A stretch of DNA of 64,000 nt from an uncultured Lactobacillus sp. (GTDB lineage: Bacteria > Bacillota > Bacilli > Lactobacillales > Lactobacillaceae). The stretch is taken from the NCBI GenBank assembly GCA_910589675.1, contig CAJUTO010000003.1:1-64000 (forward strand), written 5' to 3'. Below are positions 24,296 through 33,178 of the stretch, one piece after another. The notes under the pieces are model-generated. The model made no database searches. It was not told where the DNA came from and saw only the letters and a program-made list of their open reading frames with translations. How positions within the stretch are numbered: the first letter of the stretch is position 1; each line of letters begins with the position of its first letter. The position numbers were made by a program, and so were the translations under genes.

Positions 24296-25273
24296 ATGTC
24301 ACATAATTTTTTAAAAATAGGAGCTGCGGCTGCTTTAACAGTTACGGGTCTTTCTGCGGCAACGTCTGTGAAGACCGTTTCGGCTTCAAGCTTTAAGACG
24401 GCAATTAAGAGGGTAAGAATTAAATATTTGCCTGGTCAGGGTGTCAGAATTTGGACTAATTATAATAACGGACAATTTATGGGCTTTCGTGCTAAGGATG
24501 GTACTGAATGGAATATTGCTCAAACCGCAATCGATAAGTCAGGAAATCTTTGGTATAAAGTCGGGACACGCGAATGGATTGAAGCTCGTTATACTGAAGA
24601 TATTGAGAATCCGGAACCAGCAAAAACTAAGAAGCCCAAGAAGGCTAAAAATCCGGTAGTTCAAATTTTAGATAAAACTGCAAAAAATGTAGCTGCTAAA
24701 AAGAAAAAGACTGCAGAGAAAAAGGCTGAAGTTAAGAAGAATGATAAGGTAGCCACACCAACTAAGCCTACGGCTTTAAAAACCACTGTTAAAAAAGTTA
24801 ATAAAATTAAAAAAGCTAAAAATATTGTTACTAATACTCTCAATAAGCTTAATAAGGCATCTACACCAGCTCAAAAACCTGCTTCACAACAAGCACCTTC
24901 GGTCTCAACAGCAACTAAGTTGAGTGCCATTGTGAGTTTAGCTAAACAACAAGTTGGTAAACCATATATTTGGGGTGGCGTAGGACCGGATAACTATGAT
25001 TGTTCCGGTTTAGTTCAATATGTCTATGGTCATGCCGCTGGCGTGAACATGCCGCGAGTTACAACCGATCAAGTAAGAGTAGGTCAAACTGTTCCAATGG
25101 ATCAGTTGAAACCTGGTGATTTGATTTATTGGGGATCCACTACCTCACCATATCACGTGGCAATTTATGTGGGCAATGATCAATATGTCAGTGCCGCAAC
25201 GCCAGACCAAGGTGTTGCTTTGCAAAAGCTTACAACATATTACTATCCAACAATTGCTAAAAGAGTTTTGTAA
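24296..25273 (+). CDS. Secreted NlpC/P60 endopeptidase with SH3/SLAP-like region (long linker)
   Basis: 325 residues from ATG 24296 behind AAAGGGGAT; a longer open frame to 24263 has no ribosome site. Order: signal peptide (about 1-31), SH3/SLAP-like region (about 38-102, with YLPGQGVRIWTNYNNG and GNLWYKVGTREWIEARY), a very basic Lys/Ala/Thr linker (about 105-220) and an NlpC/P60 domain with the Cys in NYDCSGLVQYV and the His in SPYHVAIYVG. It is the most diverged of the three paralogues. The linker probably spans wall polymers. Confidence 0.92.
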   Translation: MSHNFLKIGAAAALTVTGLSAATSVKTVSASSFKTAIKRVRIKYLPGQGVRIWTNYNNGQFMGFRAKDGTEWNIAQTAIDKSGNLWYKVGTREWIEARYTEDIENPEPAKTKKPKKAKNPVVQILDKTAKNVAAKKKKTAEKKAEVKKNDKVATPTKPTALKTTVKKVNKIKKAKNIVTNTLNKLNKASTPAQKPASQQAPSVSTATKLSAIVSLAKQQVGKPYIWGGVGPDNYDCSGLVQYVYGHAAGVNMPRVTTDQVRVGQTVPMDQLKPGDLIYWGSTTSPYHVAIYVGNDQYVSAATPDQGVALQKLTTYYYPTIAKRVL

Positions 25274-25277
25274 AACA

Positions 25278-25309
25278 AAAAAGACATCTGGATTTGCAGA
25301 TGCCTTTTT
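25278..25309 (+). terminator. Terminator after the third P60 gene
   Basis: CATCTG, loop GATTTG, CAGATG flanked by an A-run and five T; symmetrical enough to serve the convergent oxidase gene. Confidence 0.82.
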
Positions 25310-25325
25310 GCATGAGTAAAAATTT

Positions 25326-26552
25326 TTAGTGGTGGGATGCGCCAGAGGTTGCGTCTAAATCTTCTTGTGGTTGATTTTCGCTAGTTACAGGATAAGGTTT
25401 CATTCGAGAAGGATCAGTATTAGAAGGTAAATTATCTGCAGTGTAGTTAATGTGCATAATCTTTGCCTTTTTGACATCATCAATGGTCTTGCAGCCAGTT
25501 AATTGCATGTCAATTTTAAGTTCTTTATTGTATTGTTCGATCACGGATTCAACGCCTTTTGCCCCGCCTAACGCTAATCCATAAAGGTAGGGGCGCCCGA
25601 TTGCGACTAAGTCTGCACCTAGAGCTAAAGCTTTAAAGACATGCGAACCGCGACGAACGCCAGAATCAAAGATAATTGGGACGCGGTGGTTAACAGCTTT
25701 AGCAATGTCAGGTAAAACGTGAATTGTTGCAGGTGAACCGTCGATTTCGCGGCCACCGTGATTAGTTACATAAATTCCATCGGCTCCTGCTCCCAGAGCT
25801 TTATAAGCATCCTCCACACAAGTGATTCCTTTAATAAAGACAGGAAGGCCACTTTCTTCTTTAATACGAGCTACATCTTTTGGGCCAATCTTTTGTGCAG
25901 AAGCTGCGTACATTTGGGCTACACTTTGACCTTCACCTTTAGCGCCTAAATAACGAGTAAAGAAATCAAGGGGGACCGGGTAGGTAAATTTTGTCCGCAA
26001 GTTGGCTTCACGATAGCCTGACACTAATGCATCGACAGTCAACATAATAGCCTTATAGCCGGCTTTTTTGACCGCATCAAAAACCATCTTGTTGAAATTC
26101 CAATCTTTACTTAAATAAAGCTGGAAAAATCTTGGTGCGTCAGGTGCGGCTGCCGCAATATCTTCTACGCTCTTGTTAGCATAAGTACTTGAAGAAAATA
26201 GAGCACCAGCTGCTGCGGCACCTTTTTGGGTGGCAACTTCCGCGTCTTTATGGGCGATTCCATGACAAGCAATTGGAGCAATCATCACCGGCGTCTTTAA
26301 CTTTATTCCCATGAATTCGGTGTCAAGTTGGGGATCTTCCATATCAGTTAAAGCCCGGGGCACAATTTGATAATGATTGAAGGCAGCGGTGTTGTTGCGC
26401 CAGGTCCACTCGTTTTCTGCTCCTGAAGCGATATAATAGTATGCTCCTTCAGGGATAACTCTTTTAGCGTCTTCTTCAAGTTGATCAACATTGATTAAGT
26501 TTAGCTTTTCATCATGTTCACTTTGTGGAAAACCATTGTAATAATAAGTCAT
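25326..26552 (-). CDS. FMN-dependent L-lactate oxidase-type alpha-hydroxy acid oxidase
   Basis: 408 residues from ATG 26552, nine bases after AGGA; an in-frame TTG at 26558 is too close to it. TIM-barrel flavoenzyme with IAPIACHGIAHKDAE, FFQLYLSKDW, MLTVDALVSGYRE, FIKGITCVEDA, catalytic His/Arg in TNHGGREIDGSP and phosphate binding in FDSGVRRGSH and AIGRPYLYG. It oxidises L-lactate with O2 to pyruvate and H2O2 (lactate oxidase) or to acetate (monooxygenase). The C-terminal extension after residue 370, ending in His-His, is unusual. With the bd oxidase it points to a flexible aerobic metabolism. Confidence 0.88.
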   Translation of the reverse strand: MTYYYNGFPQSEHDEKLNLINVDQLEEDAKRVIPEGAYYYIASGAENEWTWRNNTAAFNHYQIVPRALTDMEDPQLDTEFMGIKLKTPVMIAPIACHGIAHKDAEVATQKGAAAAGALFSSSTYANKSVEDIAAAAPDAPRFFQLYLSKDWNFNKMVFDAVKKAGYKAIMLTVDALVSGYREANLRTKFTYPVPLDFFTRYLGAKGEGQSVAQMYAASAQKIGPKDVARIKEESGLPVFIKGITCVEDAYKALGAGADGIYVTNHGGREIDGSPATIHVLPDIAKAVNHRVPIIFDSGVRRGSHVFKALALGADLVAIGRPYLYGLALGGAKGVESVIEQYNKELKIDMQLTGCKTIDDVKKAKIMHINYTADNLPSNTDPSRMKPYPVTSENQPQEDLDATSGASHH

Positions 26553-26679
26553 TCGCAAAAATCCTGCTAATTTGATTAAGTTACTATTATAGTCTCACTA
26601 TAAATGAAAACGCATACAAATGCTAGTGAATTTTGAAGATTATTTGTGTATAAAAATAAGGAACCGTTGAAGCGATTCC

Positions 26680-27735
26680 CTATTTACTATGTTGAGTGGT
26701 TTTGTGAACGACTTTTTTAGGACTTTTCAAAGTATCCTTTTGCCTAAATAAGCGGAACGAATATGATGTTACACCGCGGATTTCTACCTTATATTTATGG
26801 GTATTGATCAGAGAAATATTAGGATCAAAGCTGATCGCACTTGTGTAGCCGGCGCCAAAGTAGTCGGTGCCATAGTTGCGCACGTGAATGGCGCGCTTTT
26901 TCTTATTAGTGGTGAGATCAGTCACATAAATCTTAGGCTGGCGAGTTAAACGCCGCTTGGCGAAGTAAATCGACCACGGCGTGTCGCTGTCTAGAAGTTC
27001 ATAAGGAAAAACGCCGCTGCTTGGGAAAGCAACCATATCTTTGACAGCTGGACGCAAGATATCATCCGCAAAGACACCATTTTGGACTGAATAAAACTTC
27101 TTATTGGAACTCCCGTAGGCTGCGCCAATTCCCATGCGAGTTGCACGCGCAGATAAAATTAGAGCCCGATGGCCAGTATTGCCACTGCCGTCAAGATTGT
27201 TGTCGTCTTTGATTAAATCAGTCACGATTTCTCCAGCACTGGCACCAGTGTCACTTTCAAGAAAGTTGATATTGCCTAAAGTTGCGTCTTCAGCAGTATT
27301 CCATTCGTCCTCGCTGATGTAATAAGGGCGCGTGTAGCCAAGAAGACCGTGGGCAGTGAGGGATGTCTTTGCATTAATAGCGGCTAAGGCACTCGCGCCA
27401 ATTTGAGCATCGCGATTCACTTTATCATTGTTACTTTCGCTGGGAAGGCCGCAGAGCTTGCGGTAGTAATTCACGTATCCCATCGATGTCGTAATGTAAG
27501 CAGCCTTTAACTGGCCTGGATTGAATGGCTCGGCAAAATTAGGTTCAACTGTGTATAAATTATTTTCATCATAGACCTTTTTGCTGAGCTTTTTGTAACG
27601 GTTCTGAAAATACCGTACCTGCTTGGCTTCGCTTTTGCTGTAATTAGCGGCATTGACTTGTGTGGGTGCCAGGAAGAATGTACAAGAAACTAGAGCCACC
27701 AACATTGTGATTTTTAAATGTTTAATTTCCATCAT
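26680..27735 (-). CDS. Secreted CAP (SCP/PR1-like) domain protein
   Basis: 351 residues with a signal peptide cut after VNAA (about residue 30). A CAP domain at about 85-225 is marked by YVNYYRKLCGLPS, AQIGASALAAIN, AHGL, GNTGHRALILSARATRMGIGAAYG and FYSVQNGVFAD. A beta-rich C-terminal part (about 230-330) follows, ending in a basic tail. CAP proteins are secreted and some cut or bind wall or host molecules; the substrate is unknown here. Monocistronic on the minus strand. Confidence 0.85.
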   Translation of the reverse strand: MMEIKHLKITMLVALVSCTFFLAPTQVNAANYSKSEAKQVRYFQNRYKKLSKKVYDENNLYTVEPNFAEPFNPGQLKAAYITTSMGYVNYYRKLCGLPSESNNDKVNRDAQIGASALAAINAKTSLTAHGLLGYTRPYYISEDEWNTAEDATLGNINFLESDTGASAGEIVTDLIKDDNNLDGSGNTGHRALILSARATRMGIGAAYGSSNKKFYSVQNGVFADDILRPAVKDMVAFPSSGVFPYELLDSDTPWSIYFAKRRLTRQPKIYVTDLTTNKKKRAIHVRNYGTDYFGAGYTSAISFDPNISLINTHKYKVEIRGVTSYSFRLFRQKDTLKSPKKVVHKTTQHSK

Positions 27736-27788
27736 CTATATCTTTCTAAAATCTAGTTAAGTTAATTGTAGTCCAACTTTTATTTTAG

Positions 27789-27832
27789 AAAAACAAAAAT
27801 ACACCTACCAGCTTAAAAAGCTATTCAGGTGC
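27789..27832 (-). terminator. Terminator of the structured RNA
   Basis: On the minus strand GCACCT pairs with AGGTGT and AGCTT with AAGCT, followed by a T-rich run (ATTTTTGTTTTT). Confidence 0.85.
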
Positions 27833-28021
27833 ATTTTCGTTTGTTATACTTTTGATAGTGCAGGTCAGAAATTTCGCCCACCTAATTCATAACGAGAAGG
27901 TGTTCCCATACGGAAACTTTTTGTTTGAGTGCTGGTCGGCAGCGTACTGGACTTGCGCTGGGATAGTAGCACTAAGCTAATTTACCGACTTGACTATCGA
28001 AGTAACTACTTCGTATGTTCA
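27789..28021 (-). ncRNA. Unidentified structured RNA between hflX and the CAP gene
   Basis: A TATAAT at 28033-28028 on the minus strand predicts a start near 28021; the -35 is weak. The transcript would be about 230 nt. Pairings seen: a 5' hairpin CGAAGTA/TACTTCG; a long-range closing stem GATAGT/ACTATC; inside it GTGCT/AGCAC holding AGCG/CGCT, then GTTTCC-GTAT-GGGAAC, then CACCT/AGGTG. This multibranch fold ends in a terminator. No gene or ribosome site is present and I could not match it to a known family. Confidence 0.55.
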
Positions 28022-28050
28022 GAAGTAATTATAGCATGAATTAGCTATCT

Positions 28051-28082
28051 AAGAAAGGCACGGAACTTATCCTTGCCTTTTT
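28051..28082 (-). terminator. Terminator after hflX
   Basis: AAAGGCA/TGCCTTT stem extended by GG/CC after one mismatch, directly behind the hflX stop. Confidence 0.7.
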
Positions 28083-28083
28083 C

Positions 28084-29361
28084 TTATGCATTTTCTGTTA
28101 GCATGAATTTCTTAAATCTTGCCTGATCACTTGGCGCAATATTGGCACTCACATGGACGCCGTCGTCCTTGAATTCTTCCTTATTAACTTGAGCATGTTC
28201 GTGCAAAAAGGCCAATTCCTTTCCATCGGATAATGGCAAAAGCAATTCAAATTCGCCATACCCAGCAAAAATGCGCTTAGTAATCAAATCTGCCAACATC
28301 CGAAGCGACTTCTCGTCGGTGGCAGAATAAAGGATGTCATCGCCTTCGATTTGTGGGTAATTACGGTCGGTACGATCTGCCTTGTTGTAAGCTGTGATCA
28401 TTGGGATGTTGCCAGCGCTGATTTCATTCAAAACTTTTTGAGTGGTGCGCACCATCTGAATCATATTTGGATCAGATGAATCAACGACGTTCACCAGTAA
28501 ATCGGCATCGCGTGCTTCTTGCAAAGTCGCCTTAAAGGATTCAACCAAGTTGTGAGGCAATTTAGAAATGAATCCAACAGTATCGGATAAGATAAAGCCT
28601 TTGTTGTTGTCGATGTCGATTTTACGTACACTAGTATCCAGCGTAGCAAAGAGCATATTTTTTACAAAAACTTGCTTGTCGCTACCTTCATGGTCAAATG
28701 CTTTGAGTAAACCGTTCATTGTCGTGGATTTACCCGCGTTCGTGTAGCCGACAAGAGCGACTTTAGGGATGCGGCTTTGATTGCGGCGACTAGCTTTAAT
28801 CTCTTCTTGGCTTGCAACTGCTTTGAGTTCTTTCTTAATTGCGGAAATTTGCTTACCGATTGTTCTTCGGTTTAATTCCAGCTTAGTTTCACCGGCACCA
28901 CGGTTGCTCATTCCGCCCCCGCGCTGCTGGTCCAAGTTGTTCTCAGACGGGTGCAAACGTGGCAACTCATATTGTAAGCGAGCCAATGCCACTTGAAGCT
29001 TGGCCTGCTTGGTGCGGGCACGACTAGCAAAAATTTCCAAAATTAATTCGGTTCGATCAATGACGCGTAATTTGGTCATTTTTTCCAAATTGCGGATTTG
29101 AACTGGACTCAATTCATCATTTAAAACCAATACCTTCGCCTTGAGTCCTTGAGCCATGGACTTAATTTGGTTAATTTTACCAACACCAAAATAAGTTCCA
29201 GCGACAATATTCTCGGCTTTTTGTTCAGCGCGGCCAACAACTTCCATGTTATTTGCTTCAGTTAAATCAGCAAGCTCAGTCATATAATAGTCAAAGTTAG
29301 GATCGTTTAAGTTAACGCCTGCAATGAAGGCTTTTGTTGTTTTTGGTCGATTATCGATCAT
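28084..29361 (-). CDS. hflX: GTPase HflX (ribosome-associated)
   Basis: 425 residues. The N-terminal HflX domain (about 1-190) has VGRAEQKAE, GKINQIK, VLNDELSPVQIRN and the Gly-rich QQRGGGMSNRGAGETKLE loop. The G domain has G1 GYTNAGKST, G3 DTVGFISKLP and G4 NKAD. HflX splits or rescues 70S ribosomes under heat or antibiotic stress. A structured RNA candidate lies right downstream on the same strand. Single gene, standard length. Confidence 0.95.
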   Translation of the reverse strand: MIDNRPKTTKAFIAGVNLNDPNFDYYMTELADLTEANNMEVVGRAEQKAENIVAGTYFGVGKINQIKSMAQGLKAKVLVLNDELSPVQIRNLEKMTKLRVIDRTELILEIFASRARTKQAKLQVALARLQYELPRLHPSENNLDQQRGGGMSNRGAGETKLELNRRTIGKQISAIKKELKAVASQEEIKASRRNQSRIPKVALVGYTNAGKSTTMNGLLKAFDHEGSDKQVFVKNMLFATLDTSVRKIDIDNNKGFILSDTVGFISKLPHNLVESFKATLQEARDADLLVNVVDSSDPNMIQMVRTTQKVLNEISAGNIPMITAYNKADRTDRNYPQIEGDDILYSATDEKSLRMLADLITKRIFAGYGEFELLLPLSDGKELAFLHEHAQVNKEEFKDDGVHVSANIAPSDQARFKKFMLTENA

Positions 29362-29505
29362 TTTTTCGCCTGCTTTCTATGTAAATTTGTAACTTAATTG
29401 TATTACAGTCAATAATAATAAGGAAGAAATTGTAAAAAATGTGTTTATTTTCCTTGTTTTAATTGAAAATTGACACTTTATTCTGTATGTAAAGGGTTAA
29501 CGGGG

Positions 29506-29534
29506 TGGTCAAACGACCAATAACGATATATAAT
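29506..29534 (+). promoter_or_regulatory. Probable eps operon promoter with inverted-repeat operator
   Basis: TGGTCA (29506-29511) as -35, 17-base spacer, TATAAT (29529-29534). TGGTC and GACCA (29506-29519) form an inverted repeat that overlaps the -35, a fit position for a regulator. A TTGACA at 29470 has no matching -10. Confidence 0.55.
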
Positions 29535-29575
29535 TATAGAGATTCTGAAAAACTATTGAACTAAGGGGATAGAGT

Positions 29576-30625
29576 ATGGCAGAAGATAATAAACAAAATC
29601 AAACCCAGCAACATCACCATCGTCATCATCATCGAAGACGTCGCCGCAAGTTTTGGCGAATCTTCTGGATTGTGATCGGTATAGTAGTTGTTGCTGGTAT
29701 TTTTGTTGCCGGAATGATGTACAAGAATTTACGTGATACAACCAACAATATGTACACACCGGTTGCTAAAAAGACTAAGAGCAATAAGGGACGAGATTTA
29801 GATACTTTACTACAAGAAAAGAAACCAATCAATATCTTGCTATTAGGTATTGATACGGGTGCAATGGGCCGTCACTGGAAGGGTAGAACCGACACCATGA
29901 TGATGATGTCAATCAACCCTAAAAAGAACACCACCGACATCATGTCGATTCCACGTGACTCCGCCGCAATCTTCCCTGACTTTAAACAATATGGCGTAAC
30001 TAAGATCAACTCAGCTTATACTTTAGGTGGAGTAAGCCAAACAATGAAGACACTTGATAAGTATTACAGTGTTCCAATTGATGGTTACATCTTAATCAAC
30101 ATGGGTGGTCTTAAGAAAGCTATCGATCAAGTAGGTGGAATTGATGTAACTTCTCCACTTACCTTTGACAACATGGGTTACCACTTTGAAAAGGGTAAGA
30201 CTTACCATATGAATGGTAAAAAAGCCCTTGCCTTCTCACAATTGAGACACGGCGACCCACGTCAAGACTATGGTAGACAAGATCGTGACAGAAGAGTAGT
30301 TATGGCACTTCTTAAGAAATCTGTTTCACCAACAACTCTTCTTAATACTAAGTTCTTGAATTCAATTGCTGACGAAATGCAAACTGACTTAACAATGAAC
30401 CAAATGTACAAGATCGGAATGGACTACAGAAAAGCAACTGATCATGTGGTTCCAGATCACGCACAAGGTGTAAGTAAGTCAACTGACAACCCTAAGTTTG
30501 GCAATATGGAAATCGAAGTAATTAGTCGTAAGGAACGCCAACGCGTATCTGACCGATTAAGAGAAAATCTTGAACTTCAAAAAGTAACAGTAGCCAAGGA
30601 TGATACAGGCTACAATATGAATTAA
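29576..30625 (+). CDS. epsA: LytR-CpsA-Psr (LCP) family glycopolymer transferase, first eps gene
   Basis: 349 residues. An unusual cytoplasmic N terminus, very rich in His and Arg (HHHRHHHRRRRRK at about 13-26), precedes one membrane segment (about 27-47). The outside LCP domain has NILLLGIDTG, GRTDTMMMMSINP, IMSIPRDSA and the late RQDRDRRV stretch with conserved Arg residues. LCP proteins transfer undecaprenyl-linked glycans to peptidoglycan. As first gene of the operon it probably anchors the polysaccharide; older papers call it a regulator. Confidence 0.9.
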   Translation: MAEDNKQNQTQQHHHRHHHRRRRRKFWRIFWIVIGIVVVAGIFVAGMMYKNLRDTTNNMYTPVAKKTKSNKGRDLDTLLQEKKPINILLLGIDTGAMGRHWKGRTDTMMMMSINPKKNTTDIMSIPRDSAAIFPDFKQYGVTKINSAYTLGGVSQTMKTLDKYYSVPIDGYILINMGGLKKAIDQVGGIDVTSPLTFDNMGYHFEKGKTYHMNGKKALAFSQLRHGDPRQDYGRQDRDRRVVMALLKKSVSPTTLLNTKFLNSIADEMQTDLTMNQMYKIGMDYRKATDHVVPDHAQGVSKSTDNPKFGNMEIEVISRKERQRVSDRLRENLELQKVTVAKDDTGYNMN

Positions 30626-30636
30626 GGATAGGTTTG

Positions 30637-31500
30637 ATGGAACAACAAAATAATAATACAAATACAATTGATTTAACGCAATTAATTCGCATTTGCCGTA
30701 AGCATATTTGGGCATTGATCCTTTGGAGTGTAGGTTTAGCATTTGTTGGCTGGGGAGTTGCCAGCTTTATCATTTCTCCAAAGTATACCTCTTCAGCTCA
30801 AGTCTTAGTTAACCAAAAAGCTAACAAGAACGATCCAAACGCTGCTTATACTACTCAACAAGCTAACATGCAATTAGTTACTACCTATAAAGATATTGTA
30901 ACTAGTCATGTAATCTTGCAAGAAGCTTCTAACCGTTTGGCAAATCCAACTCGAGTAGTTAAAAAAGCTCAACCTGCAAAATATAGAACTGAAGCTGACG
31001 GTACGCGTCGTTTAATTAAAAAAGCTCAACCAGCTGTAATCGATCGTTCAGGTAAGGCTTACAGTGTTAGTGCAAAGCAACTTGCTAAGAGTGTTTCAGT
31101 AGCTACTCAACAACAATCACAAGTCTTTACTATTAATGCCAAAGCTGATACGCCAGATAAGTCAAAAGCTGAAGCTAACGCTGTAGCAGAAGTATTTAGA
31201 GACCGCATCAAGTCAATTATGAACGTTAACAACGTTACAATTGTAGCCCCTGCTGCTAAGGGTGTTCAATCTTCACCAAATGTAAGATTGTTCACTCTAG
31301 CCGGATTTGTAATTGGACTTGTACTTTCATTTGCAGTAATTATGATTCGTGAATTATCAGATACTGCTGTACGTGATGATAGTTACTTGACTGAAACTTT
31401 GGGCTTAACTAACTTGGGTCAAATCGCTCACTTTAACGTTTCATCATCATTCCAATTGAACCAAAACGCTAATAAGAAGAACAAGAGACGTCGAGTATAG
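30637..31500 (+). CDS. epsB: Polysaccharide chain-length/kinase activator protein (Wzz/CpsC type)
   Basis: 287 residues from ATG 30637 (an in-frame TTG is directly upstream). Two membrane segments (about 25-46 and 212-232) flank an outside domain with YTSSAQVLVNQK near the start, the Wzz layout. In Gram-positive systems the C-terminal tail activates the cytoplasmic tyrosine kinase encoded next. It contains a direct KKAQPA repeat at about 110 and 128. Confidence 0.9.
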   Translation: MEQQNNNTNTIDLTQLIRICRKHIWALILWSVGLAFVGWGVASFIISPKYTSSAQVLVNQKANKNDPNAAYTTQQANMQLVTTYKDIVTSHVILQEASNRLANPTRVVKKAQPAKYRTEADGTRRLIKKAQPAVIDRSGKAYSVSAKQLAKSVSVATQQQSQVFTINAKADTPDKSKAEANAVAEVFRDRIKSIMNVNNVTIVAPAAKGVQSSPNVRLFTLAGFVIGLVLSFAVIMIRELSDTAVRDDSYLTETLGLTNLGQIAHFNVSSSFQLNQNANKKNKRRRV

Positions 31501-31515
31501 GAGGAAGAAGCAGAT

Positions 31516-32316
31516 ATGTCTTTATTTAAGAAAAAACGTGGTACTAACGAAACTATGAAAAAGGGTGCCAAGTTGATCACTGCTGCTGATCCTCAAAGCC
31601 CTATCTCAGAACAATTTAGAACTGTTCGTACTAACATCAACTTCATGAGTGTTGATAAGGAAATCAAAACTTTAGCCTTCACTTCTGCCAACATCAGTGA
31701 AGGTAAGTCAACTGTTACTGCTAATGTTGCCATTACTTATGCTCAAGCTGGCCGCAAGACTCTTTTAATTGATGGAGACCTTCGCCGTCCAACTTTGCAC
31801 AGTACTTTCAACGTGAAGAATAACAAGGGATTGACCACTGTTCTGACTTCTGATGCTGATGAAATAGATTTAGAAGATGTGGTTAAGGAAAGTGGTGTTA
31901 AGAATCTTTCAATCTTGACTTCTGGTCCAATCCCACCTAACCCATCTGAACTTATCGGTTCTCACAGAATGCAAACCTTTATTGACTTAGTTAAGGCTCA
32001 TTACGACTTGGTCATCATCGACTTGGCTCCAGTTCTTGAAGTATCCGATACGCAAGAATTAGCCAGCCACTTAGACGGAATTATTTTGGTCGTTCGTCAA
32101 GGTAAAACTCAAAAGGTTGCTATTCGTCGCGCCGTTGAAATGCTTGAATTTGCCAAAGTTCGCATCTTGGGTTACGTAATGAATGATATAAGCGCTGAAA
32201 ATAGCGGCTATGGTTACGGTTATGGTTACGGATACGGCTATGGGTATGGCTACGGGCAAGAAAAAAGAAAGTCGCGCTTTTTCGGTGGCTCTAGCACAAG
32301 TGAGGAAAGTAAGTAA
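31516..32316 (+). CDS. epsC: Capsular tyrosine kinase (BY-kinase, CpsD type)
   Basis: 266 residues. Walker A in FTSANISEGKST (about 54-65), Walker A' in LLIDGDLRRPT and Walker B in LVIIDLAPVLE. The tail has an uninterrupted run of nine Gly-Tyr units at about 232-250, the autophosphorylation cluster, encoded by a short tandem DNA repeat at 32204-32260. The kinase cycles with EpsB and the EpsD phosphatase to control polymer length. It sits in the usual gene order between them. Confidence 0.93.
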   Translation: MSLFKKKRGTNETMKKGAKLITAADPQSPISEQFRTVRTNINFMSVDKEIKTLAFTSANISEGKSTVTANVAITYAQAGRKTLLIDGDLRRPTLHSTFNVKNNKGLTTVLTSDADEIDLEDVVKESGVKNLSILTSGPIPPNPSELIGSHRMQTFIDLVKAHYDLVIIDLAPVLEVSDTQELASHLDGIILVVRQGKTQKVAIRRAVEMLEFAKVRILGYVMNDISAENSGYGYGYGYGYGYGYGYGQEKRKSRFFGGSSTSEESK

Positions 32317-32318
32317 TT

Positions 32319-33089
32319 ATGACCTTAGTTGATATTCACTGTCACATCTTGCCAGGGATTGATGATGGTTCTAAAGATTGGGAAACATCCCTGCACTTGG
32401 CACGAGAAGCAGTAAAAGATGGTGTTACTCATGCAGTTGTAACACCACATACACTAAATGGTAAATATACTAATCACAAGAAAGATATCATTTGGCTAAC
32501 TGATCAATATCAGCAAAAGCTTGATGAAGCGAACATTCCGCTTACCATCTTTCCAGGTCAAGAAGTCCGCCTTTCAGGTGGGCTTATTCCTGCTTTAGAG
32601 ACAGATGATATTTTATTCTGTGATGCAGATGGCCAATATATGCTTCTGGAGTTTCCAAGTGAAGATGTGCCAACTTATGCAAAGAACACAATCTTCCAGC
32701 TTCATGAACATGGTATTACCCCGGTAATAGTTCACCCAGAGCGAAATAATCGAATCTTGAAAGAGCCACAAGTGCTGCAAGAATTAATCGAACAAGATTG
32801 TCTTGTGCAAATTACTGCCAGTTCTTATACAGGATTATTTGGTGATAAAGTTGAAAACCTATCACGCCGATTAATTGAAGCAGGTCAAGGTTGCACATTT
32901 GCATCTGACGCACATGATTTGCCCAGGCGTCAATATCAACTAAGTGAAGCATATGACAAAATGGAGCGCGAGTTTGGGAGTGAACTTGCGGAAACTTGGA
33001 AAGAAAATGCACGCAAGATCATTAATGGTGATCAAGTGCAAATGGATTGGAGACCGTTAAAGAAAAAGAAGAAGTTTTGGCTATTTTAG
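32319..33089 (+). CDS. epsD: PHP-type protein tyrosine phosphatase (CpsB/YwqE type)
   Basis: 256 residues, metal-dependent phosphatase that removes phosphate from the EpsC tyrosine tail. Metal ligands are visible: VDIHCHILPGIDDGS at the N terminus, VTPH near 42, GQEVRL near 79, VHPERN near 138 and SDAHD near 196. It starts 2 bp after epsC, as usual. The basic C-terminal end reads LKKKKKFWLF. Confidence 0.93.
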   Translation: MTLVDIHCHILPGIDDGSKDWETSLHLAREAVKDGVTHAVVTPHTLNGKYTNHKKDIIWLTDQYQQKLDEANIPLTIFPGQEVRLSGGLIPALETDDILFCDADGQYMLLEFPSEDVPTYAKNTIFQLHEHGITPVIVHPERNNRILKEPQVLQELIEQDCLVQITASSYTGLFGDKVENLSRRLIEAGQGCTFASDAHDLPRRQYQLSEAYDKMEREFGSELAETWKENARKIINGDQVQMDWRPLKKKKKFWLF

Positions 33090-33116
33090 ATATTCGATTT
33101 AGAAGATTTGTAGTTT

Positions 33117-33139
33117 TTGATTAACGCAATCAATATAAT
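33117..33139 (+). promoter_or_regulatory. Inverted repeat next to TATAAT in the epsD-epsE gap
   Basis: TTGATT and AATCAA (33117-33133) form an inverted repeat directly abutting TATAAT (33134-33139). The TTGATT-TATAAT spacing of 11 is too short for a normal promoter, so an internal activated promoter or a chance repeat are both possible. It marks the boundary between the conserved regulatory genes and the sugar-specific genes. Confidence 0.3.
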
Positions 33140-33178
33140 TAATCTGGATATTTTTAGTCAGGAGAGAGTGAGAGGTAA

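Noticed and set aside
24441..24659. Second-frame ORF inside the third P60 gene
   Set aside because: Shadow of the P60 frame without own ribosome site.
32204..32260. Tandem repeat taken as CRISPR or VNTR
   Set aside because: It is the Gly-Tyr codon run of the kinase tail; no spacers. No CRISPR array was seen anywhere in the window.
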